Under the pieces are notes generated by a model, which worked only from the letters and a program-made list of their open reading frames with translations, was not told the origin of the DNA and ran no database searches. Below, in pieces: positions 7,621 to 18,795 of a stretch of DNA of 25,255 nucleotides. This DNA comes from an uncultured Lachnospiraceae bacterium (GTDB lineage: Bacteria > Bacillota > Clostridia > Lachnospirales > Lachnospiraceae). A program made the translations under genes and the position numbers. The stretch spans positions 1 through 25,255 of the forward strand of contig CAKSBI010000031.1 of the NCBI GenBank assembly GCA_934437985.1, given 5' to 3'. The stretch's first letter is position 1. Each line of letters opens with the position of its first letter.

Positions 7621-10098
7621 TCATTTAACAAGTCTGAGCAGTTTACCGATAAACGGCACTGCCATTATCCACAGAAATAATACCGTTGCCCCTGCAAGTA
7701 CAAGATTGAACGGTAATCCTGCAAGATAAACAGCCGTTATTACTTTTAATGTTATATCATCATTAACGTAAAATAACGTACTCATATCTACAATTCCACC
7801 ATATACGGCCAGTGTCACAAAAAAGCTTACAATACACAAAAGCAGCCTGTTGACCTTATATCTGTGTCTGTAAAATATAAGCCCTGAAATAAGTCCTACC
7901 ATTCCCATGGCAAACATCTGCCAGGGTGTCCAGGGACCCTGTCCAAACAATACGTTGCTCACAAGCATTGATAATGAGCCGACAACAAAGCCAAGCTCAC
8001 CGCCAAGTGCAACAGAAGATATAATGACTACAGCAACTATCGGCTTAAACTGCGGAATCATATAAAATGCAGCCCTCGAAGCCACCGCTACCGCGCATAA
8101 CACTGCAACAATTACAACCGTCCGTGCGGAATACTTTTTTCTCTCATAGCTTATATAAAACGGCAGCATTGATTCAAGCATTATCATCATCGCGATAAAA
8201 AAATACTTCCTGTCCTGAAGTACAGTTACCCCAAACCATACGGTCGCCGGTATTATTATAGCATAAATAAGCAGAATTATAAAATTAAATGCAGAATCAG
8301 CATTCTTTTTTTTATAATCCTTATATTTTATGCTGCATGCAGCCACATCCTGCCCCAGACTGTCTTCACATAATCTGCCCCCGGTACCAGCTTCCCCGGC
8401 TGCTTCTGTCTGCTTTGCGCTTTTGTCATGCCCACCATCAACTGACATGTCAGTTACCGTTTCGCCCACAACTGCCACATCACTGATAAGCACACAATTA
8501 TCAATTATCCCCTTCGTAAGTCTCACAACAGGCGTTGTATAATAATTATTATTAAGAAGAAATTCCCGTGTACTATTCTCGGATACTATCATCCCATCAA
8601 ACAGCATACCACATCTGTCCGTACATTCAGCAACGAATTCTATATCATGGCTTACAATTATGATTGTCTTTCCCGCCCCGGACATATTCCTAATTATATC
8701 TGCAAGCGAGCTTTTGCTTACTGCATCCATCCCCTTTGACGGCTCATCCATAAGTATAATATCCGTATCTGCCATCATAACAATTGCAAGTGCGGCACGC
8801 TGTCTCTCTCCGCCCGACAGATCATAAGGGTTCCTGTCAAGAAGCCCCGCAAGGCCACAGCTGTTTATTACTTCATCTCTTATAGCCCCATTAAATCCGG
8901 CCCTGTCAAGCTCCCCGGATACATTCTTATGTCTGAATAATAATTCCGGTCTCTGTGGCAGCAATGCAATCGTACAGCCGTCTTTAATATTAATCTTACC
9001 ATGTGAAGGCTTCAATATCCCGGCGGCAAGCGACATAAATGTACTTTTACCGCTTCCATTTGAACCGATAACACCGTAAACCTCACCACGTTTAATATTA
9101 CAGGACATATTTTTAATAACCCCGGCTTCAGGTGAATAACCATAATATACATTGCTAAAGCTGACAACTACATCATCATTATCATTATTATGGTTATTTT
9201 TTGCAGAACACTTATCATCAGATACACCGGATATTTTCTTATAGAATGAAGGAGCGGCCATTACCCTGTGCCTAAGCCAGCGCCTTCCCTCTGATATCCC
9301 GAACGGACACCTTCCGCCATCCTTATCTCCTATAAGTGCATACAGCCTGCTTTCTGCCGGAAGGGCATCTGCAATACATTGCCCGCATTCATTCACCATG
9401 TCCTGATAATCAGACCTTGGATACATATTTATAAGTCTGCCCTCTTCCATTATTAACAGATGCGTAGATAACGGCAGCCATTCCTCAAGACTGTGTGTAG
9501 ATGCAATAATTGTAATACCAAGCTCCCTGTTGATTCTTCCAAGTGTATCAATGAATCTGGCACGGCTGACCGGGTCAAGCCTGCTGACCGGTTCATCAAG
9601 GATCAGCGTAGTCGGGTCCATAACCATAACTGCTGCCAGATTAACAAGCTGCTTCTCACCACCTGAAAGTTCATCAGTTGATTTATTATATATGCCATTA
9701 AGGCCATAATATGACGCCACATCTGCCACTTTCTGCCTGATTACATTATTAGGAAGACCCAGGCTCTCAAGTCCGAACGCAAGCTCTGACCATACATGAT
9801 CCGTAACAATCTGGGATTCAGGCTCCTGAAAAATATAGCCAATATCCGCAGCCTGTCTCTCATCACTGAGCAGGCTTATATCCCTGCCCATATATGATAT
9901 AGTGCCACTTACCTTTCCCACAGGAACCATTGATGGCTTAAGGTGTCTTAACAAAGTAGTCTTGCCACTGCCAGAAGGCCCGCATAATACAGCAAAATCA
10001 CCTTTATTTATCTCAAATGACACATCAGAAAGAACATTACCGGTTCCGCTATTATAAGCAAAACCCAGCCCTTTCACCTCATATAATGTATTACTCAT
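7621..10098 (-). CDS. ECF transporter fusion: ATPase A - ATPase A' - substrate-binding S component (predicted corrinoid importer)
   Basis: An 825-aa three-part fusion. ATPase 1 (about 5-240): Walker A GPSGSGKTT (40-48), LSGGEKQ (144-150), LILDEP (165-170), switch His202. ATPase 2 (about 310-530): GSNGSGKST (345-353), LSGGERQ (427-433), DEP (451-453), His484. After a polar linker (about 545-600), a hydrophobic domain of about six helices (605-825) with GQGPWTPWQMF (719-729) fits an ECF S component. ECF ATPases are usually separate EcfA and EcfA' proteins and S components are usually unfused. The EcfT gene ends 1 nt before this start, with AAAGGAGG as ribosome site. The cobalamin riboswitch upstream and two DUF4430 genes in the operon point to cobalamin or a related corrinoid as substrate; that is inference from context. 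Confidence 0.9.
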   Translation of the reverse strand: MSNTLYEVKGLGFAYNSGTGNVLSDVSFEINKGDFAVLCGPSGSGKTTLLRHLKPSMVPVGKVSGTISYMGRDISLLSDERQAADIGYIFQEPESQIVTDHVWSELAFGLESLGLPNNVIRQKVADVASYYGLNGIYNKSTDELSGGEKQLVNLAAVMVMDPTTLILDEPVSRLDPVSRARFIDTLGRINRELGITIIASTHSLEEWLPLSTHLLIMEEGRLINMYPRSDYQDMVNECGQCIADALPAESRLYALIGDKDGGRCPFGISEGRRWLRHRVMAAPSFYKKISGVSDDKCSAKNNHNNDNDDVVVSFSNVYYGYSPEAGVIKNMSCNIKRGEVYGVIGSNGSGKSTFMSLAAGILKPSHGKINIKDGCTIALLPQRPELLFRHKNVSGELDRAGFNGAIRDEVINSCGLAGLLDRNPYDLSGGERQRAALAIVMMADTDIILMDEPSKGMDAVSKSSLADIIRNMSGAGKTIIIVSHDIEFVAECTDRCGMLFDGMIVSENSTREFLLNNNYYTTPVVRLTKGIIDNCVLISDVAVVGETVTDMSVDGGHDKSAKQTEAAGEAGTGGRLCEDSLGQDVAACSIKYKDYKKKNADSAFNFIILLIYAIIIPATVWFGVTVLQDRKYFFIAMMIMLESMLPFYISYERKKYSARTVVIVAVLCAVAVASRAAFYMIPQFKPIVAVVIISSVALGGELGFVVGSLSMLVSNVLFGQGPWTPWQMFAMGMVGLISGLIFYRHRYKVNRLLLCIVSFFVTLAVYGGIVDMSTLFYVNDDITLKVITAVYLAGLPFNLVLAGATVLFLWIMAVPFIGKLLRLVK

Positions 10099-10099
10099 A

Positions 10100-10948
10100 T
10101 CAGCCCGGCCTCCTTTCCCATATTACAGATGGCACACAACATATTACGGCATATATAACATACACCAGAATACTGCGCACCCCATAAAACCCGCAGAGCA
10201 TATTCGGATAAAACTGCCAGTATATATAATCCATATAATTTCCATATAAAAATGAACACAGCAGCAATATTATCACTATAAGCCATGCCCCATCTTTTTC
10301 AGTGAATATATAACGCGTATATGATGTTCTGCCGGGCATGCCGTATCCCCTGCATTTCATACTGTCAGCGGTTGCAGCTGAATCATCAAGAACCCATGTA
10401 AGCGATGATGACAGACTCTCCATTCCTTCTTTTATCCTGGAGGACACAGTCCTGTCTGCATGCATGCACAGTACCCTGTTGACCTCCCGGGTCTCTTTTA
10501 TATGTTTACGTATTAATGGTATAAGCTTTAATATCATTGAAAATGTAAGTGCCAGAACCGGCATTACCCTGCCAAGGACGTACATTATGCGTTCGGTAGT
10601 CATAATCTCATTGACCGAAACAAACCACAAAATGACTGACATAAAAACTGCAGACATATTAATCCCATACAATACCGACTCCAGTGTTAATGGATTCCCA
10701 TCAGGAAAATACCCAAGCACTGTCAGTCCCTCATGTGAAAATAACGGATTAATTACTGCAGTTACAAGAATTAACGGAATCAATGTTAATATTCCTTTTT
10801 TTATATTATGAATGCCTTTAAGCCTTATCATAAGGGCTGCTGCACCTGCAATTGAGATTCCGGTGCATACAGGGTTGTTGACTATCATGGCAAGACTGAT
10901 AACAATTATAAAATACACAAATATAACAAGCGGATGCAAATATTTCAT
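10100..10948 (-). CDS. ECF transporter transmembrane coupling protein (EcfT)
   Basis: A 282-aa membrane protein with about five or six helices (first at about 5-40, last at about 255-275) and a long cytoplasmic helical region (about 145-205). The coupling motif AATADSMKCRGYG (191-203) corresponds to the Ala-Arg-Gly signature through which EcfT contacts the ATPases, with Cys199 where Ala is usual. The ATG at 10948 has GGAG 7 nt upstream. It lies between the DUF4430 gene and the A-A'-S fusion, so this is a dedicated rather than shared ECF module. A short CCGGT/ACCGG hairpin lies just upstream. Confidence 0.9.
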   Translation of the reverse strand: MKYLHPLVIFVYFIIVISLAMIVNNPVCTGISIAGAAALMIRLKGIHNIKKGILTLIPLILVTAVINPLFSHEGLTVLGYFPDGNPLTLESVLYGINMSAVFMSVILWFVSVNEIMTTERIMYVLGRVMPVLALTFSMILKLIPLIRKHIKETREVNRVLCMHADRTVSSRIKEGMESLSSSLTWVLDDSAATADSMKCRGYGMPGRTSYTRYIFTEKDGAWLIVIILLLCSFLYGNYMDYIYWQFYPNMLCGFYGVRSILVYVIYAVICCVPSVIWERRPG

Positions 10949-10993
10949 GAGTACTCTCCAATATTGGCCGGTCAGTTTTACCGGGGCATCATT

Positions 10994-12181
10994 TTAAGAT
11001 GTATAATCACATGTATACCATATTTTAATTATATCACCATCAGAAACATCATACTGCGACATACCAACATTAATATATTCATCATTAACATTATACAGCC
11101 ATCCCGACAGATCTCCACAGTCAAATTCGTACAGATTCGCAATTCCTTCAATATAGTAGCTGTCATACACAGGTGTATATGAGTACTCAAGATGAATCGA
11201 ATTATCTTTTACAACACGCTTAAGAATGTCAAATACAGTATCCCCATCCTTAATGGACACCGCAGTCTTCGCAAGTATAACACCATCTGCCGGAACCAGC
11301 TTTTCCTTACCCTTTACAAGCATGTCCATATTCTTAACAATATCCGAACAGTTAATTGATATATAACAATATGGACCCTTTGGAACCGGCGAAGTAACCG
11401 GGGATTTTGTGGCCGGCTTTGACGTAGCTTTCGCATCTGCCTTCGCCGTATGAGCCGCCGTCGGTTTTGATGTTGCCTTTGACGGTGCTTTCGTTGGTGA
11501 TTTAACCGGAGGCTTTGCTGTTGCACTGCCCGGTGCTTTTTCCTGTGCTGACGGTACAGTAACAGTTATACTGTCCGCTGTACCACTGTCATGCGCATCC
11601 TTCCGGTTATCAGCTGCAGTATCTTTTGTACTGCTGCCCTGTGTGTCCGTTGCTGTATTATCCTTTTTACTGCCGGTCTTCCTGCCTGCGCCCTTAGTTT
11701 TTTTATTGTTCTTTTTATTATTACTGTTGTTACTCTTGTTATTACCTTTTTTTTCGGTTTTGCTTTTCTTTTTCTTATCTTCTTTTTTAGCTTTGTCTGA
11801 TTTACTCTTGTCAGTTGTATCTGCCTTATTCCTGTTATCCTTATCTTCACCGGATTCGGCTTTATCTGTGCCAGCCCCATCAGACCCGGTATTATTCACT
11901 TTATAATTCTCACGGGCATCTGTGCCATCTATATTATCGTCCGGAATGACGTTACTTTCCTGATCAATATCCGCCTGTGCAGCACCCTGCACAGCTTCAC
12001 TTTCATTACTGTCTGTCTGCATATCAGCACCAGAACCAGCCCCGGAAACATATTGTTCCGAGGCCGGACTGTTATCATCCCGGATAAGCCATCCATGTGA
12101 ATTATCAGATGAACCGCCATACCAGTATGCTGCTGTCAATATAAGTATTATCGTTATTACTGCAAATAATTTCTTTTTCAA
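10994..12181 (-). CDS. Membrane-anchored DUF4430 (transcobalamin beta-domain-like) protein with cationic spacer
   Basis: A 395-aa protein starting at a TTG (12181) 12 nt after the previous stop; no other start keeps the N-terminal helix, and the ribosome site is weak. Residues 4-21 form a signal anchor without lipobox. Residues about 30-268 are low complexity: an acidic part (30-115), a strongly basic Lys/Asn part (about 116-175) and a Thr/Pro/Lys/Ala part (210-268). Residues about 270-392 form a DUF4430 domain (TVFDILKRVV, LSGWLYNVNDEYINVGMSQY, VSDGDIIKIWYT), the fold that caps cobalamin in intrinsic factor and transcobalamin. Likely role: a surface corrinoid-binding protein that reaches through the wall and hands ligand to the ECF transporter downstream. 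Ligand binding is inferred. Confidence 0.82.
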   Translation of the reverse strand: MKKKLFAVITIILILTAAYWYGGSSDNSHGWLIRDDNSPASEQYVSGAGSGADMQTDSNESEAVQGAAQADIDQESNVIPDDNIDGTDARENYKVNNTGSDGAGTDKAESGEDKDNRNKADTTDKSKSDKAKKEDKKKKSKTEKKGNNKSNNSNNKKNNKKTKGAGRKTGSKKDNTATDTQGSSTKDTAADNRKDAHDSGTADSITVTVPSAQEKAPGSATAKPPVKSPTKAPSKATSKPTAAHTAKADAKATSKPATKSPVTSPVPKGPYCYISINCSDIVKNMDMLVKGKEKLVPADGVILAKTAVSIKDGDTVFDILKRVVKDNSIHLEYSYTPVYDSYYIEGIANLYEFDCGDLSGWLYNVNDEYINVGMSQYDVSDGDIIKIWYTCDYTS

Positions 12182-12192
12182 TAATCTTCACT

Positions 12193-14640
12193 CTACTTAA
12201 CTGAAATTTTAATACCCTTTACTGCCTTTTTAAGATATGCCGCAACATTCTTTTTACATGTCACAACGGCTTTCTTATTAACCTTTTTAAATGAATTAGC
12301 CGCAGCAAGCTCAAGCTTTTTACCCTTAATAACTATCTTCCTGAGCTTTGTACATTTATAAAATGCCTTGCTTCCAATTACCTTTACCCCGCTGCCAATT
12401 GTAATACTTTTAATCTTCTTACCCGCAAATGCTTTAGCAGCAATTCCGGTTACCTTATATGAAGTACCCTTAACCTTAATGGCTGCCGGAATACTGACTT
12501 TAGCCAATACCTTCCCGGAAAATCCGGCACATATTGCTTCATTTTTGTCATTAACAGTATACTTAAGTCCCTTAACTGCAACCGTCTTTGATACAGCAGC
12601 CGGTTCTGTCGTTGGTGCGGCTGTCGGAATAACGGTTGGCACGGCAGTTGGAGCCGCTGTCGGCTTTGCGGTTGGCTCCGGTGTTGATGTTGCATTCGGT
12701 GTCTCTGTTGCCACTGGTGTCTCTGTTGCCGCTGGTGTTTCTGTTGCCGCAGGTGTCTCTGTTGCCGCTGGTGTTTCTGTTGCCGCAGGTGTCTCTGTTG
12801 CCGCTGGTGTTTCTGTTGCTGTAGTTGTCTCTGTTGCCGCAGGTGTTGCTGTTGCTGCTGGTGTTTCTGTTGCTGCAGGTGTTGCTGTTGCTGCAGGCTT
12901 TGAGTAATCATCTATCTGTTCCTTATTATACATTGGTGATAACACATCTGTCATGTCATACAGACCACATTTATCACTGACTGCCCTGTTATATGCAACA
13001 AGTGAATATGTTGCCTGCTGTGATGCCATCGCATTTGACGTACCTTCAATAGCATGTGCAAATGAACCGTCACCCTTGGCAAATATCATAAGGCCACCAA
13101 GGAGATTAGCATTATCATTAACGCATTTTACACTTATCATCCTGCATGTGCTGAGTGCCGTAATGACCTGTGCCACACTTTCTGCGGTAGCTGCACCATA
13201 TGAAGCATATCCGCCATCATATCTCTGCATACCTTCAAGTACAGTTACAGCTTTTTCTACTGCTGTCTTAACATCCTCATTACTATTCATATAAGGTGCA
13301 AGTGCGCATATTGCCATTGATGTCATATCCGGATCAGCTGCAGTAGCTGATGCTGAATAATTCCATCCACCTGCCGCCACCTGGCTTGTAAGAATATAGT
13401 CAACCAGCTTTTCCCTTGTAGTCTGTGTCTTTCCCTCTTCTACAGCAGGAATATCATATGACCTGGTATCAAGTGCAATAAGTCCATATACTGCTCCGTT
13501 AAGTCCCGGCTTAATTACAAAATCATAATCAGAAAGAGGCTCTATCAGATTATATCCTGCAATGTCAGTAACATCAGCCCCAATAGCTGACATTGCAATG
13601 ATCACACGCGCACTGTCTGTACTTTTAGGTGTTGCACCCTCCTTAACAAGGAAGTAATTACAGTCAAACTGCCTTAACTTATCTATGATACCCTTGTAAT
13701 ATGCTGTATAAAGCTCCTTATCCACGTAGCCGGCCCTTGCAAGCGTCATGATACCCCACTCACTGTTGTATGCCGGAACCTTATTATCAAATGTTGAATG
13801 GATATAATTAACCGCACTTTCAGTATAAGCTGTTGCTGCTGCAGTCATTCTCTGCTTATTAAGGGCAGCCAGGTTATCACAGGCAGTATCAACCTCTGCC
13901 TTAGCTGCATCCCATTTGTTGAATACATCAAGCGCTGCCTTATACTCATTATCAGGAGCAGTCCTGTCTCCTGTATAATCAGCAAGAACCTTTACAAGCC
14001 TGTCCTTGTCAGGGAAATCATATAACGGATTACTCCATGCTGTATTAGTATCCGCACCCCAGCCATATACCGTATACTGAATTCTGATAACATCTCCGTC
14101 AGAATACTGGTTGTCACCTGAACCATATGCGTAACCTGACATTCCTGTCACAAGGCTGGCATTGTTAAGACTTGTTGTCCAGCCTCCCTGTGAAGTATAA
14201 TCTCCCTCTCCAAGAGTATCAGCAAGCTTTCTTCCGCCTAATGTACAATTCACATCACTGTCAATAGCGTCAGTAACTGCCTTTGGAATATCAGATGTCT
14301 TCCACCCCTCAGGTTCACCATTATCTACAACACCTGAAAGATATGGACCATATTCTGTCTCTGTAAATAAAAGCTTTGAGCCGTACACCCTCTGTACAAG
14401 CTCTTCCATAGTCTCTTTTTTGTATACAGGAACCTTAACCGGCTCTTCTATACATCCCTGACCCAGGGTAAGCTTCTCAATCGTGAGATATACATATCCC
14501 CCCCACTGTTTAGATGCTGCCCTGGCATCATCACTGCTTACAGGTCTGAATACAGTAATCACCATTGCAAATACAAGCAGCAATGATAACAGCTTCTTTC
14601 TTGTGCTATTTTTTGTCATTTTTCTTTTTGTCCTCTCCAC
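12193..14640 (-). CDS. Secreted transcobalamin/intrinsic factor-like protein: DUF4430 + alpha/alpha-toroid + LRR_5
   Basis: An 815-aa protein starting at GTG 14640, with AAGGAG 8 nt upstream. Order: signal peptide (1-42), DUF4430-like domain (about 45-195, ending SDGDVIRIQYTVYGW), helical linker (about 225-265), alpha/alpha-toroid of the prenyltransferase/squalene-cyclase/transcobalamin class (about 268-570, repeats such as GGWNYSA...MTSMAICALAPY, DGGYASYGAATAESVAQVITALS and DGSFAHAIEG...ASQQATYSLVAYN), ATETPA hexapeptide linker (583-648), Pro/Thr linker (to 685) and a BspA-like LRR_5 end (about 690-815, TIGSGVKVIGSKAFYKCTKL). Human intrinsic factor and transcobalamin combine the same two folds, toroid first and beta domain last. 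With the B12 riboswitch upstream and an ECF importer downstream, surface corrinoid capture is the likely role. An enzymatic role for the toroid is less likely. Confidence 0.82.
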   Translation of the reverse strand: MERTKRKMTKNSTRKKLLSLLLVFAMVITVFRPVSSDDARAASKQWGGYVYLTIEKLTLGQGCIEEPVKVPVYKKETMEELVQRVYGSKLLFTETEYGPYLSGVVDNGEPEGWKTSDIPKAVTDAIDSDVNCTLGGRKLADTLGEGDYTSQGGWTTSLNNASLVTGMSGYAYGSGDNQYSDGDVIRIQYTVYGWGADTNTAWSNPLYDFPDKDRLVKVLADYTGDRTAPDNEYKAALDVFNKWDAAKAEVDTACDNLAALNKQRMTAAATAYTESAVNYIHSTFDNKVPAYNSEWGIMTLARAGYVDKELYTAYYKGIIDKLRQFDCNYFLVKEGATPKSTDSARVIIAMSAIGADVTDIAGYNLIEPLSDYDFVIKPGLNGAVYGLIALDTRSYDIPAVEEGKTQTTREKLVDYILTSQVAAGGWNYSASATAADPDMTSMAICALAPYMNSNEDVKTAVEKAVTVLEGMQRYDGGYASYGAATAESVAQVITALSTCRMISVKCVNDNANLLGGLMIFAKGDGSFAHAIEGTSNAMASQQATYSLVAYNRAVSDKCGLYDMTDVLSPMYNKEQIDDYSKPAATATPAATETPAATATPAATETTTATETPAATETPAATETPAATETPAATETPAATETPVATETPNATSTPEPTAKPTAAPTAVPTVIPTAAPTTEPAAVSKTVAVKGLKYTVNDKNEAICAGFSGKVLAKVSIPAAIKVKGTSYKVTGIAAKAFAGKKIKSITIGSGVKVIGSKAFYKCTKLRKIVIKGKKLELAAANSFKKVNKKAVVTCKKNVAAYLKKAVKGIKISVK
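12697..12894 (-). repeat. Tandem 18-bp coding repeat (ATETPA linker, 11 units)
   Basis: Eleven imperfect 18-bp units encode residues 583-648 of the transcobalamin-like protein, mostly A-A-T-E-T-P. Several neighbouring units are nearly identical at DNA level (for example GTTGCCGCTGGTGTTTCT alternating with GTTGCCGCAGGTGTCTCT on the plus strand). Such arrays can change copy number by slippage, in frame, altering spacer length between the binding domains and the LRR_5 end. Confidence 0.85.
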
Positions 14641-14685
14641 TGTCTTGTCTCCTTTTGTATTATTTATAAAGCTTAAATACGCCAG

Positions 14686-14734
14686 AAAAAAAGGTTACAT
14701 CTGCATATACCACAGTAAATATGCAGATATAACC
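14686..14734 (-). terminator. Intrinsic terminator serving as riboswitch expression platform
   Basis: On the minus strand a 16-nt arm (14734-14719, GGTTATATCTGCATAT) pairs with ATATGCAGATGTAACC (14708-14693) with a single U-G wobble and a 10-nt loop, followed by seven U (14692-14686). It lies between the cobalamin aptamer and the ribosome site of the DUF4430-toroid gene. The 3' arm contains CAGATG, the same hexamer as the 3' strand of aptamer helix P1, so the P1 5' strand could in principle pair with either; this suggests a switching route but is not proof. Confidence 0.88.
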
Positions 14735-14784
14735 GTACCTAAACAAGCCATGCCTACGCTGTTTTCGGTTCCGGCAAAAACAAC

Positions 14785-14893
14785 CATCTGCACCCATGTA
14801 TCTGACTTATAGGTTCACAGACCTCATCACAGTGACCGACTCGCCGGGACTCTCACCCGATTCCATGTTCCAACCTGATGGCGGTAACAGATG
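14785..14893 (-). ncRNA. Cobalamin riboswitch aptamer
   Basis: The minus strand shows the ordered conserved blocks of the cobalamin class: closing helix P1 (CATCTG 14893-14888 with CAGATG 14790-14785), GGAATCGGGTGAGAGTCCCG (about 14863-14844), ACTGTGA (14833-14827), GAGG, and the B12-box variant AAGTCAGATAC (14808-14798). A promoter precedes it and an intrinsic terminator follows, so ligand binding should cause premature termination and repress the corrinoid-uptake operon. The assignment rests on motif order and P1 pairing; no covariance model was run. Confidence 0.9.
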
Positions 14894-14909
14894 CTCATAA
14901 CAATGATAT

Positions 14910-14938
14910 ATAATAGCACACTCGGTATATTGTTTCAA
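14910..14938 (-). promoter_or_regulatory. Sigma-A promoter of the corrinoid-uptake operon
   Basis: TTGAAA (14938-14933) and TATTAT (14915-14910) are separated by exactly 17 nt on the minus strand. The expected start near 14903 lies about 10 nt before P1 of the cobalamin aptamer, which is the right place for a riboswitch promoter. Confidence 0.8.
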
Positions 14939-14954
14939 GAAGTAAATCAGTTAA

Positions 14955-17688
<2,734 letters not shown>

Positions 17689-17754
17689 AAAATATGTCCT
17701 CCTGTAAATTATACTGGCCTTTCATTATTTCAGATATCCGGCTGTAATAACCTG

Positions 17755-17784
17755 ATTATACTATATATGTTCATAAGTTGTCTA
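17755..17784 (-). promoter_or_regulatory. Sigma-A promoter of the Big_2/DUF3237-esterase operon
   Basis: TAGACA (17784-17779) and a consensus TATAAT (17760-17755) are separated by 18 nt on the minus strand, upstream of the gene starting at 17688. The -35 differs from TTGACA by one base. Confidence 0.72.
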
Positions 17785-17796
17785 TAAAAGTTAGTT

Positions 17797-18795
17797 TTAT
17801 CTGACTGTTCTTTGCGCTATCTTCACAAGCCACCCTGTAAACGGATACATGATAATAACTGATGCTAAGTTAAATATACTGTGTACTGATGCAATACCGG
17901 CAGCATCCGCATTTTCAGGCAGAATACCCGCTGCCGGCGTATATTTTAAAGCATACCATGCCGCCATGAACACCACTGTACCAATAATATTAAAATACAG
18001 GTGTATAACGGCTGTACGCTTTGCATTGACAGAGCCTCCGGCTGCCGACAGCATAGTTGTTATGCATGTTCCGATATTCTGCCCCATTATTACCGGTATA
18101 GCAACATCATAAGATATATTTCCGGTAATACACAATGCCTGCAGTATGCCAACAGATGCCGATGAGCTCTGGATAACAGCTGTTATAAATGTACCGGCAA
18201 GCACCGCATACAGCGGATTACCACACAGGGTAAGCAGCGAAGTAAACCACCGTTCACCTGCAAGAGGGCTTACGGCTGCTGTCATCATCTCCATTCCATA
18301 TATAAGAATCGCGAATCCTGCAATTGCATTTCCGGTATTAATACGCCCCTGGTCATGCGATACCAGAACAGATACCACACCGGCCAGCAGTGGTACAGCC
18401 ACAATAACACCAGGCTCAAGCAGTCCCATCCACTCACTGTTATGTGAAACCCCTGCAGCCGCAAACAACCATGACGTTACCGTAGTTCCAACATTAGCCC
18501 CCATAATAATTGCAACAGAATCCCCCAGCGAAAGAATTCCTGCTTCTACAAGCCCCACAGTCATAACTGTTGCCGCTGATGAAGACTGGATAACCGCTGT
18601 TACAAGCGCACCAAATATAACTGCAGCAAGTCTGTGTGATGAAATACGCCTTAATATATATTTTATACGTTCACCTGCAATAAGCATAAGACTGTCGCCC
18701 ATCACGTTCATCCCATACAAAAACAGGGCAAGTCCACTGCATAATTCAAGAATATTAGTAATTATCATTATTAAAGACCAAAAAAGGATGCTCAT
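17797..18795 (-). CDS. Na+/phosphate cotransporter family protein (NptA/PF02690 type), short form without PhoU domain
   Basis: A 332-aa membrane protein with the internal duplication typical of Na/Pi cotransporters: QSSSA at 70-74 and 209-213, each followed by a Gly-Asn loop (GANVGTT 99-105, GQNIGTC 238-244). Bacterial homologues are often about 550 aa with a C-terminal PhoU-like domain; this one stops after the membrane part, so it is either the short subfamily or uses a separate regulator. It should move inorganic phosphate or another anion with Na+. The first ATG (18795) lies inside the terminator hairpin of the upstream gene and lacks a ribosome site; ATG 18768 (MIITNILELCSGLALFLYGM) fits the usual N-terminus better but also lacks a clear site. 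Confidence 0.87.
   Translation of the reverse strand: MSILFWSLIMIITNILELCSGLALFLYGMNVMGDSLMLIAGERIKYILRRISSHRLAAVIFGALVTAVIQSSSAATVMTVGLVEAGILSLGDSVAIIMGANVGTTVTSWLFAAAGVSHNSEWMGLLEPGVIVAVPLLAGVVSVLVSHDQGRINTGNAIAGFAILIYGMEMMTAAVSPLAGERWFTSLLTLCGNPLYAVLAGTFITAVIQSSSASVGILQALCITGNISYDVAIPVIMGQNIGTCITTMLSAAGGSVNAKRTAVIHLYFNIIGTVVFMAAWYALKYTPAAGILPENADAAGIASVHSIFNLASVIIMYPFTGWLVKIAQRTVR

Noticed and set aside
10960..10983. CCGGT/ACCGG hairpin between the DUF4430 gene and ecfT
   Set aside because: Only five base pairs and no U-tract; not a supported terminator within this operon.
11566..11906. Lys/Arg-rich minus-strand frame and Leu/Phe-rich plus-strand frame
   Set aside because: They arise from the Lys-rich spacer of the DUF4430 gene read in other frames.
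12368..12907. Plus-strand frame with VSVAAG repeats, and a minus-strand Gln-rich frame at 12450-12911
   Set aside because: Both are shadow frames of the 18-bp coding repeat in the transcobalamin-like gene, without ribosome sites or recognisable domains.
12193..14640. Squalene cyclase or prenyltransferase enzyme
   Set aside because: The toroid repeats fit, but the secreted, DUF4430-fused architecture, lack of an evident DxDD-type catalytic motif and the B12 riboswitch favour a binding protein.
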